Source of the DNA: Eubacteriales bacterium
GTDB lineage: Bacteria; Bacillota; Clostridia; Lachnospirales; Lachnospiraceae
Assembly (NCBI GenBank): GCA_030524585.1
Contig: JAUNGJ010000034.1
Coordinates: 1 to 32,620 of the forward strand
Reading direction: 5' to 3'
DNA: 32,620 bases
The notes under the pieces are model-generated. The model was not told the DNA's origin, ran no database searches, and worked only from the letters and a program-made list of their open reading frames with translations. Positions within the stretch are counted from its first letter, which is position 1, and every line of letters begins with the position of its first letter. Positions 25,520 to 31,980 of this stretch are shown here, in pieces. Both the position numbers and the translations under genes were made by a program.

Positions 25520-26167
25520 ATGCTGGAGGAATTAAAAAAAGAAGTACTCAGGGTATCCAGATTGGCTGAAGAGACAGGGCTCTGCCATCATGGCGGCGGG
25601 AATTTCAGTCAGATTGACCGGGAGAGTGGATTGGTGGTAATCACGCCTCATGCGGAGTCCCGTTATAATTTCAATGCAGAAGATATGCTTGTGATTGACC
25701 TGGAAGGAAATATTGTTGAAAATAAGAAGAATTTTACGCCCAGCAGTGAGACGCCGATGCATCTGCTGATCTACAAAGAGAGACCGGACGCAACAGCAGT
25801 CTGCCATACGCACGCACACAATGCAGCAGCCTTTGCCTGCCTGGGTGTGCCGGTAAAGCCGGTAATTTTTGAGTCGATGATGTATGGAGGATATTGCAGA
25901 GTTGTACCTTTTGAAGAACCAGGAAGCATTGAACTCGGCTGGTCTGCAGTGAAAGGTCTGGAGGGTACATATGCCACAATCCTTGGCAGGCACGGTCTGA
26001 TTTCTATTGGAGAAAATATTTATGACGCATATTTAAAGACAGTATATGTTGAGGATGTCTGCGATGTAAATATACGTGCAGCATCTGTAGTTGGATATGA
26101 TAATCTGGATTGCCTAAGTGACGAACAGATTGTATACTTCCGCGACGTATTAGGATTAAAAGCTTAA
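25520..26167 (+). CDS. Class II (FucA/AraD-type) aldolase
   Basis: Zinc-dependent aldolase/epimerase-superfamily enzyme of 215 residues, predicted to cleave a ketose phosphate. Catalytic Glu77 (SSETPMH) and zinc ligands His96, His98 (HTHAHN) and His158 (GRHGL) have almost the spacing of L-fuculose-1-phosphate aldolase (E73, H92, H94, H155). An in-frame start at 25415 lies inside the IIC gene and adds unrelated Arg-rich sequence; the ATG at 25520 has AAAGGAG eight bases upstream and is chosen. The following DhaK/DhaL pair suggests it may release dihydroxyacetone rather than DHAP (inference). A ribulose-5-phosphate 4-epimerase role is the main alternative. Confidence 0.9.
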   Translation: MLEELKKEVLRVSRLAEETGLCHHGGGNFSQIDRESGLVVITPHAESRYNFNAEDMLVIDLEGNIVENKKNFTPSSETPMHLLIYKERPDATAVCHTHAHNAAAFACLGVPVKPVIFESMMYGGYCRVVPFEEPGSIELGWSAVKGLEGTYATILGRHGLISIGENIYDAYLKTVYVEDVCDVNIRAASVVGYDNLDCLSDEQIVYFRDVLGLKA

Positions 26168-26188
26168 GGTCAGGCAGAAGTGAGAAGC

Positions 26189-26243
26189 GGGAGCGCTGTA
26201 CTTTAACGCAGAAAGAGAGATTGCGGTCAGAAGCAGCGCTTCC
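26189..26243 (+). repeat. Intercistronic inverted repeat (stem-loop) in PTS-2 operon
   Basis: GGGAGCGCTG (26189-26198) and CAGCGCTTCC (26234-26243) form a 10-bp stem with one G-U pair and a 35-nt loop, which can itself pair CGCA with TGCG. No T-run follows, so it is not a standard terminator. It fills most of the 99-bp gap between the aldolase and the small membrane protein and may stabilise or segment the transcript. Confidence 0.4.
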
Positions 26244-26266
26244 GAAGATCTGAAAGGGGAAGACCG

Positions 26267-26500
26267 ATGAAACGAAAAAATATTTTGTGGTATTTGGGGA
26301 TTGTAATTGCTTCGGTTTTGCTGGCATTTGGGATTTTTCTGAGAAACTGGCCGTTGAGTCTGGTTGGATTTGCAATTGCTTTAATATTGAAAGCGACTAA
26401 TAAATACATACCTTTGCCCCAAATATATAGGGACATGGGCATCGATAACGAGGTTTTTGAAGGAAGGGCAAAGCAGAATGATGAAGAAAATAATGAATGA
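26267..26500 (+). CDS. Small two-segment membrane protein of unknown function in PTS-2 operon
   Basis: Not recognised. 77 residues: a basic start (MKRKN), two membrane segments (about 7-24 and 28-42), then a soluble acidic tail ending DEENNE. AAAGGGGA lies before the ATG at a good distance, supporting real translation. The end overlaps the DhaK gene by about 20 bp, a coupling arrangement. Its place inside a catabolic PTS operon parallels the unexplained membrane protein in PTS operon 1, but the two are not visibly related. Confidence 0.65.
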   Translation: MKRKNILWYLGIVIASVLLAFGIFLRNWPLSLVGFAIALILKATNKYIPLPQIYRDMGIDNEVFEGRAKQNDEENNE

Positions 26501-27470
26501 TTCAAGTCATGTTGTCAGCGATATGCTTGCTGGCATTGCGGCGGTAAATCCCAAAGTGTGTTATGACCGTGAAGGCGAGGTGATTTACCGGAGCGAAAAA
26601 AGGAAAAAGGTAGGGCTTGTGTCAGGCGGCGGAAGTGGGCATGAACCGGCCCATGCAGGATATGTGGGAACAGGAATGCTGGATGCGGCGGTGGCAGGCA
26701 ATGTATTTGCCTCTCCGGACCCTGCGAGAATCCTAAAGGGCATTGAGTATGCCGACAGCGGAGAAGGGGTACTTCTGATTATTAAGAATTACTCCGGAGA
26801 TATTATGAATTTTGAGATGGCCGGAGATCTGGCCCAGGATATGGATGTTAAAGTAAAAAGTGTGATCGTTAAGGACGATGTTGCGGTAAAGGAAAGCACA
26901 TTTTCAACGGGGAGAAGAGGAATATCCGGAACCGTATTTGTCCATAAGATTGCCGGAGCAAAGGCAGAGGCGGGCGGCTCTCTGGAGGAAGTGGCAGAGC
27001 TTGCGCAAAGGACAGCGGATAATGTACGGTCCTTTGGAGTGTCTTTATCAAGCTGTATTCTGCCGGGGGTTGGGACGCCGGGATTTGTCATTGAAGACGG
27101 GCAGATGGAGCTTGGCATGGGAATTCACGGCGAACCAGGTATTGAGAAAACAACAATGAAGAGTGCAGCAGAGATTGCGGAGATTATGGTGGATAAGATT
27201 ACGGCAGATCTTAACTATTCCGGCAGAGAGACAGCGGTTATGGTAAACGGTCTGGGCGGGACACCACTGATGGAGCTGTATATCCTGGCTGGGGAGATAG
27301 ATAAACAGATTCGTTCCAGAAATATCACACCGGTGAAATATCTGGTGGGGAACTATATGACTTCATTAGAGATGGCCGGAGCTTCTGTGTCAATGCTCCG
27401 CCTGGATGATGAAATGAAAGAATACCTAATGGCGCCCTGCAGCACGATGGCCTGGAAGGAAGGTGTATAA
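26481..27470 (+). CDS. dhaK: Dihydroxyacetone kinase subunit DhaK
   Basis: Substrate-binding subunit of dihydroxyacetone kinase; binds the ketone covalently through a histidine as a hemiaminal. The 329 residues match the family throughout: SGGGSGHEPAHAGYVGTGML (48-67), GVLLIIKNYSGDIMNFE (96-112), and GIHGEPG with the covalent His216. The open frame extends to a TTG upstream; the family's usual N-terminus (MKKIINDP-like) points to the ATG at 26481, with AAGGAAGGG upstream; 26478 is equally possible. It overlaps the small membrane protein gene. The substrate could be dihydroxyacetone or a related short ketose such as erythrulose. Confidence 0.94.
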   Translation: MKKIMNDSSHVVSDMLAGIAAVNPKVCYDREGEVIYRSEKRKKVGLVSGGGSGHEPAHAGYVGTGMLDAAVAGNVFASPDPARILKGIEYADSGEGVLLIIKNYSGDIMNFEMAGDLAQDMDVKVKSVIVKDDVAVKESTFSTGRRGISGTVFVHKIAGAKAEAGGSLEEVAELAQRTADNVRSFGVSLSSCILPGVGTPGFVIEDGQMELGMGIHGEPGIEKTTMKSAAEIAEIMVDKITADLNYSGRETAVMVNGLGGTPLMELYILAGEIDKQIRSRNITPVKYLVGNYMTSLEMAGASVSMLRLDDEMKEYLMAPCSTMAWKEGV

Positions 27471-27472
27471 TC

Positions 27473-28120
27473 ATGGGATTTACAATGACGCCGGCAGAGT
27501 ATGTGGACTACATAGTTCTGACAGCAGATGAGATTGAAAAGAATGGCGAATATGTAACAGCATTGGATGCAAAGACGGGAGACGGCGATCACTGGGTAAA
27601 TTTAAACGCAGGATTTCAGAAGCTGATATCCATACAGGATGAACTTAAGAGTCTGGAGCTGGCGCCTATGCTTCGGAAGATTGGTATGACCCTGATGTCA
27701 GCGATCGGCGGTTCGTCAGGGGTTCTGTACGGAAGCGGTTATATTGCCGCATCAAAAGCATTAAACGGTGTGGAGACATTGGATATCCGAACACTGGGTA
27801 CACTGCTTTGGGCAGAGCTCGATGCGATTATGGAGCGCGGAAAAGCGCAGCCTGGATGGAAGACAATGATTGACAGCTTATATGAAGGGCTGGAAAGCTA
27901 TCAGGCGGCGTTGGAATCAGAAAGAGATGAAAGGGCAGTTATGGAAGCGCTGAAGGAAGGCGCCCGGCAGGGAAGAGACCATACACGAGAGATGGAGGCA
28001 GTAAAAGGACGCGCCAGCTATCAGACCAATAAAGGTGTGGGGGAACTGGATCCGGGAGCAGTAACCATGTGTATCCAGCTGGAATGCCTGAGTGATTATG
28101 TGATCAATAATAAATTATAA
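27473..28120 (+). CDS. dhaL: Dihydroxyacetone kinase nucleotide subunit DhaL
   Basis: Nucleotide-binding partner of DhaK, 215 residues. The three magnesium-binding aspartates D32, D37 and D39 (DAKTGDGDH) have the same spacing as D30/D35/D37 of E. coli DhaL; GGSSGVLYGSG and GRASYQTNKGVGELDPGA follow. In the usual motif a Gly follows GDGDH; here it is Trp40. In the PTS-linked form DhaL keeps ADP bound and is re-phosphorylated by DhaM, but no dhaM lies in this window. Starts two bases after the dhaK stop with GGAAGGTG as ribosome binding site. Confidence 0.93.
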   Translation: MGFTMTPAEYVDYIVLTADEIEKNGEYVTALDAKTGDGDHWVNLNAGFQKLISIQDELKSLELAPMLRKIGMTLMSAIGGSSGVLYGSGYIAASKALNGVETLDIRTLGTLLWAELDAIMERGKAQPGWKTMIDSLYEGLESYQAALESERDERAVMEALKEGARQGRDHTREMEAVKGRASYQTNKGVGELDPGAVTMCIQLECLSDYVINNKL

Positions 28121-28139
28121 TACAAAAAGGAGAACAGCC

Positions 28140-29177
28140 ATGAAGAAAGTAAGTTTTTATGCACCAGAAGATATTCGTGTTGAGGAGGCGCCGGTACCGG
28201 TGCCAGGGCCTGGAGAAGTGGTAGTAAAGAACAAAGTAACACTGACCTGTGGTACAGATGTTAAAACCTATAAAAGAGGATACCGCTATGAGCCGCCATT
28301 TTCAATGGGACACGAGGCAGCAGGAATTGTAGAAGCTATAGGTGAGGGCGTTACCAAATTCAAAGTGGGTGACCGCGTAGTAGCTCATAACAGTGCACCT
28401 TGCGGAAAATGCTATTACTGTAAGAAGGGACTCCAATCTATGTGTCCGGATTTGATTCAGAATCAGTTTCAAAATGGCGCCTATGCACAGTATCAGTTGA
28501 TTCCGGCGCCGATCGTTGAGCAGAATATGTTCCATATGCCTGATTCGATGAGCTATAAGCAGGCAGCGCTGCTGGAGCCGCTTTCCTGCGCGCTATACGG
28601 AACCGCCAACGTACCAATTGAGCTGGGAGATACGGTGTGTGTAAATGGCTGCGGACCAATTGGCCTGATGTTTATCCGTATGTGCTATCTGCGTGGAGCA
28701 AGAGTGATTGCATGTGACCTTTCGGATGTTCGTCTTGATCTGGCAAAGAAACTCGGAGCACAGGAAATTATCAATATTAAAAATGTAGAAGACCAGGCAC
28801 AGGCAGTCAGGGATCTGACAGAGGATGGCAGAGGTGTAGATGCGGCAATCGAAGCAGCAGGCATCCCGGAGGTTTGGTCCATTGCCATAAACATGGCCCG
28901 TCCGGGTGGATTTGTTCTTTGCTTTGGCGGTACAAAGAAGGGACTTAGCGTACCGGTAGATACAACCAAACTTCACTATGAGCAGATTACAATTAAAGGC
29001 GTGTTCCACACAACTCCTGTCCATGTGAATGCAGCATTTGAGATGCTGAAGATGAATGCAATTACGGCAGAGGATTTTGTACAGAACGAATATGAAATTG
29101 AGGACATTGAGAAGGCAATTCTGGAGCATGCATCCGGAGCGGTTATTAAGAATGCAATCGTTTATCCAGAGGATTAA
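28140..29177 (+). CDS. Zinc-dependent medium-chain alcohol/polyol dehydrogenase
   Basis: NAD(P)-dependent dehydrogenase, 345 residues, of the sorbitol/galactitol-phosphate dehydrogenase type. Catalytic zinc ligands Cys37 and His58-Glu59 (GHEAAG), with Glu146 as a further candidate; structural zinc cysteines C88, C91, C94 and C102; nucleotide loop GCGPIG 170-175 followed by Asp193, which favours NAD over NADP. AAAGGAG precedes the ATG. In this operon it most likely oxidises the polyol phosphate delivered by the PTS to a ketose phosphate (inference, by analogy with GatD). Confidence 0.92.
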   Translation: MKKVSFYAPEDIRVEEAPVPVPGPGEVVVKNKVTLTCGTDVKTYKRGYRYEPPFSMGHEAAGIVEAIGEGVTKFKVGDRVVAHNSAPCGKCYYCKKGLQSMCPDLIQNQFQNGAYAQYQLIPAPIVEQNMFHMPDSMSYKQAALLEPLSCALYGTANVPIELGDTVCVNGCGPIGLMFIRMCYLRGARVIACDLSDVRLDLAKKLGAQEIINIKNVEDQAQAVRDLTEDGRGVDAAIEAAGIPEVWSIAINMARPGGFVLCFGGTKKGLSVPVDTTKLHYEQITIKGVFHTTPVHVNAAFEMLKMNAITAEDFVQNEYEIEDIEKAILEHASGAVIKNAIVYPED

Positions 29178-29179
29178 TT

Positions 29180-30001
29180 ATGAAAATAGGACTAATTGCA
29201 TTGGATGTAGATGGAACGCTGGTAGATGACAGTCATCTTCGGATTTCGGAGCGCAATAAAGAGGCTTTGCGGGAATGCGCTGCACGGGGGATTCATATTG
29301 TGCTTGCCAGCGGCCGGCCCATGTCTATGATGCGTCCGGTGGCGGAAGAGCTTGAATGTGTGCGGTATGTGATTTCAGCAAACGGAAGCGCTGTATGGGA
29401 TTTGCAGAATGACAGGAAGATAATAAGCAGGGAAATTCCGGCGGGGCTGTCCGGGCAAATTATGGAAATCCTTCTGGATTATCCCATCGCACTGGAGGTG
29501 TACAGTGATGGCTATGCCTGTGTGAATAAGGGATGGCATTTGGAGAACTTTGACAAAATGCCGGCAGAATATCTGGAATTTAGAAGAGCTGGTAACCGGT
29601 TCTGTGATGACCTTTCCCGGGAGTTGGCCGGGAAATCTGTGGAGAAGTTCAATGTGGATGATATGTCACAGGAAATTCTCAAGGAAGTGCTTGCACGGCT
29701 AGAGCCGATGAAGGCACAGCTTGCAATGCAGTTTATTCAGTGCTATGATAATCTGGAGATTAATAGTCAAAAGGCCACCAAAGGAGCGGCGCTGGCAAAA
29801 TTATGTGAGCAGCTTGAGATTACGCCTGCACAGGTTATGGCATTTGGCGACAGTGATAATGATGTGACGATGCTTATCTTCGCTGGAGAGTCCTTTGCGA
29901 TGGCGAATGGAGAAGCGGCTGCTAAGAAGGCAGCAAAATATATGGCAAAGGCAAATACGGAAGACGGAGTTGCTGAAATGATTGAAACGTATGTGCTATA
30001 A
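29180..30001 (+). CDS. HAD-superfamily Cof-type phosphatase
   Basis: Phosphatase of the Cof/YidA group, 273 residues. Nucleophile Asp9 and acid Asp11 in LDVDGTLVD, motif II LASGRP, Lys201 in ATKGAAL, and the acidic motif GDSDND at 223-228. A large cap domain lies between motifs II and III. It starts two bases after the dehydrogenase stop, so it belongs to the same operon, and it is followed by a terminator. It could dephosphorylate a pathway intermediate or a toxic side product; specificity cannot be read from sequence. Confidence 0.92.
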   Translation: MKIGLIALDVDGTLVDDSHLRISERNKEALRECAARGIHIVLASGRPMSMMRPVAEELECVRYVISANGSAVWDLQNDRKIISREIPAGLSGQIMEILLDYPIALEVYSDGYACVNKGWHLENFDKMPAEYLEFRRAGNRFCDDLSRELAGKSVEKFNVDDMSQEILKEVLARLEPMKAQLAMQFIQCYDNLEINSQKATKGAALAKLCEQLEITPAQVMAFGDSDNDVTMLIFAGESFAMANGEAAAKKAAKYMAKANTEDGVAEMIETYVL

Positions 30002-30028
30002 GCCTGATTCTTGTATAAATGTTTGGGG

Positions 30029-30067
30029 AAAGAGATTTGCAGGTAGGGACTGTGAATCTCTTTTCTT
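30029..30067 (+). terminator. Terminator of the PTS-2 operon, upstream of rpoN
   Basis: AAAGAGATT (30029-30037) and AATCTCTTT (30055-30063) are perfect 9-base arms with a 17-nt loop that can pair further (CAG/CTG), followed by TCTTC within a T-rich stretch. It separates the operon from rpoN. Confidence 0.65.
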
Positions 30068-30100
30068 CATTGCACGCCTAAGATGAGGGAGGGTGAGAGG

Positions 30101-31420
30101 ATGGACCTTGAGATGAAAAATGCTTTACAGCAAAAACAGGTATTGTCCCAGAAAATGATTCAGTCAGTTCAGATCCTGGAAATGGGAGCGGATGAGATAG
30201 ATAATTTTTTAAAAGATATGGCAGAGAAAAATCCGCTGGTTGACCTGGAGGATGCTCCTACAGAAGAAAGAAAAGATCTGAAAAGCAGGCTGGAATGGGA
30301 AAGACAGAATGATTATCAGAATGCGTCCTATTATTCAGCGGACGGCGAGCAGGAGGGGAGAGAAGATTACGCCCGTAAGTCTGAGGGGGAGACTCTTGAG
30401 GAGTACCTGATGGCACAGCTCACACCTTTGTGTGGAGAGAGATATCAAAAAAGTATATTTTACTACCTGGTAAAATCTTTGAATAGTCAGGGGTATCTTG
30501 ATATGGAACCTGTTGAAATGGCGGAAGAGCTTGAAGAATACCTAGAGGTGCTGCAATCCTGCGAACCGGCAGGAATCGGTGCAAGAGATCTGAAAGAATG
30601 TCTGCGGATTCAGGTGATGCGGATGCATCCGAAGGAAGAACTGCCGCTCCGGATGATAGAAGAGTGTTTGGAACTTCTCGGAGAACGACGATTATCGGTA
30701 ATCGCAAAGAAGATGGAATGTTCTCTGGATGAGGTAAAGGAAGCTGCGAAGATCATCTATAGTCTTAATCCCAAGCCGGGGAACGGATTTTCTGATAAAG
30801 AGAACCTGCAGTATGTATATCCTGATGTGTTCGTGATCCGGCATAGAGATGGCTTCGATGTGGTTGTAAATGAATCGGCCGCTGTAAGAATGAATATAAA
30901 TCCCTATTATCTGACGCTTCTGGAGAATGAGGGGATTGGACAGGAAACGGTCGATTATATCAAGAAGAAGCTGGAACAGGTGAAGTGGGCGACAAAGTGT
31001 GTAGACCAGAGAAATCAGACGCTGCGAAAGGTAGCGGGTGCCGTGGTTGATTGGCAGCATGGATTTTTTGAAAAAGGAGCAGGGAAGCTCATCCCGATGC
31101 GTCTGACAGATATTGCACAGAAGACCGGAATGCATACTTCGACAGTGAGCAGGGCGGTGAGAAATAAATATCTGCAATGCGCTTATGGAATTTTCCCAAT
31201 CAGTTATTTTTTCTCAAAGACGATCGGAGAAAGTACACCGGAGGAAGTAAAGGACTGTCTCAGAGGAATCATAGAAGAAGAGGATAAGAAAAAACCAAAA
31301 AGCGACCAGAAGCTGGCAGAATTATTGGAGAAGAAAGGATATTCGATATCCCGCAGGACTGTTGCAAAATACCGTACGGAAATGGGAATTCCGGGAACCA
31401 GCAGACGAAAAGAATACTGA
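30101..31420 (+). CDS. rpoN: RNA polymerase sigma-54 factor
   Basis: Alternative sigma factor recognising -24/-12 promoters and needing an AAA+ activator. In the 439-residue form: Gln- and Leu-rich activator-responsive region I (about 1-45, ALQQKQVLSQKMIQSVQIL), an acidic region II, core-binding region (about 100-270, with EPAGIGARDLKECL), helix-turn-helix near 333-356 (LTDIAQKTGMHTSTVSRAV) and the RpoN box SRRTVAKYR at 417-425. Start: an ATG at 30083 adds six residues; GGGAGGGTGAGAGG directly precedes the ATG at 30101, so I prefer the latter. The RpoN box is intact. It sits immediately after a sigma-54-dependent operon in this window. Confidence 0.96.
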   Translation: MDLEMKNALQQKQVLSQKMIQSVQILEMGADEIDNFLKDMAEKNPLVDLEDAPTEERKDLKSRLEWERQNDYQNASYYSADGEQEGREDYARKSEGETLEEYLMAQLTPLCGERYQKSIFYYLVKSLNSQGYLDMEPVEMAEELEEYLEVLQSCEPAGIGARDLKECLRIQVMRMHPKEELPLRMIEECLELLGERRLSVIAKKMECSLDEVKEAAKIIYSLNPKPGNGFSDKENLQYVYPDVFVIRHRDGFDVVVNESAAVRMNINPYYLTLLENEGIGQETVDYIKKKLEQVKWATKCVDQRNQTLRKVAGAVVDWQHGFFEKGAGKLIPMRLTDIAQKTGMHTSTVSRAVRNKYLQCAYGIFPISYFFSKTIGESTPEEVKDCLRGIIEEEDKKKPKSDQKLAELLEKKGYSISRRTVAKYRTEMGIPGTSRRKEY

Positions 31421-31440
31421 TATTCGCCGGGACCAAAAAG

Positions 31441-31470
31441 AAGGGAACTGTAAGCTCAGTTCCTTTTATT
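31441..31470 (+). terminator. Terminator after rpoN
   Basis: AAGGGAACTG (31441-31450) pairs with CAGTTCCTTT (31457-31466) around a 6-nt loop, the core GGAACTG/CAGTTCC being perfect, followed by TTTATT. An A-run lies before the stem. Confidence 0.75.
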
Positions 31471-31527
31471 GATCGTAATGGAAATTTTCTCCAGTAATTC
31501 AAAGAAATTCCTTCCAGACCCGTAAGA

Positions 31528-31638
31528 TTACATGTGCTTTGTAACAAAGCCGTCTTTTTCAAGACGCATCAGCATCTTGGCTACGATGCTCATATTCATT
31601 TTTCGATATAGGGTTGAAATATTTTTTGGGGTGTCCAT
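31528..31638 (-). pseudogene. Possible remnant of a winged helix-turn-helix (MarR-like) regulator
   Basis: A 36-codon minus-strand frame reads NISTLYRKMNMSIVAKMLMR then LEKDGFVTKHM and stop. The pattern (helix, turn, recognition helix, LEKDGFV entering a wing) resembles the DNA-binding part of MarR-type regulators but lacks the rest of the protein. Beyond the stop the same frame continues with FFELLEKISITINKRN, similar in kind to a regulator's C-terminal helix. A weak AGAGGTC lies before the ATG. It reads as a decayed gene rather than a working one, but it is short enough to be chance. Confidence 0.3.
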
Positions 31639-31980
31639 CGTTTGACCTCTGTTCTGGAAATAGTTGGTATATATAACTGATGTTATATCTTTTCATATGC
31701 TTTGCCAGGTTCTATAACTTATGCGAAGGATTATAGCCGAATTATTATTATCGGCCTGCTATTTGCCGCGCTTTATTGAAATCCTGATCCGGTACAGAGA
31801 GGAAATGTTCTGGTCCCGGATTGGGATTTTGTTTTTCCGGAATTGCGTAAAAAATTATAATACCAGTACCGATGAGATCATGCGGGATAAATGTAGCAGA
31901 CAGATAGGGCTCTGACCCTTGAATTTTCCAGTTATTTGTGTTAAAACTTTCCATAGGGAATTATAGAAGGAGTGATATAT
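31639..31980. other. Gap between rpoN region and CobW-like gene
   Basis: About 340 bp with no convincing gene. Two short open frames (31721-31915 plus and 31748-31954 minus) lack ribosome binding sites and recognisable content. A TTGAAT at 31919-31924 is a possible -35 for the GTPase gene but no good -10 follows (TAAAAC at 17 bp). AGAAGGAG at about 31966-31973 is the ribosome binding site of the next gene. Confidence 0.5.

Noticed and set aside
24130-30001. PTS-2 operon as the ordinary galactitol (gat) operon
   Set aside because: There is no tagatose-bisphosphate aldolase (GatY/GatZ type) or tagatose-6-phosphate kinase; aldolase and kinase are of other families.
31736-31755. GCCGA/TCGGC hairpin before the GTPase gene as a terminator or riboswitch
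   Set aside because: Only a 5-bp stem with a 10-nt AT loop and no T-run; no larger fold or known riboswitch core could be seen.
31721-31954. Two short opposite open frames (64 and 68 codons) upstream of the GTPase gene
   Set aside because: Neither has a ribosome binding site or recognisable sequence; more likely leader and spacer DNA.
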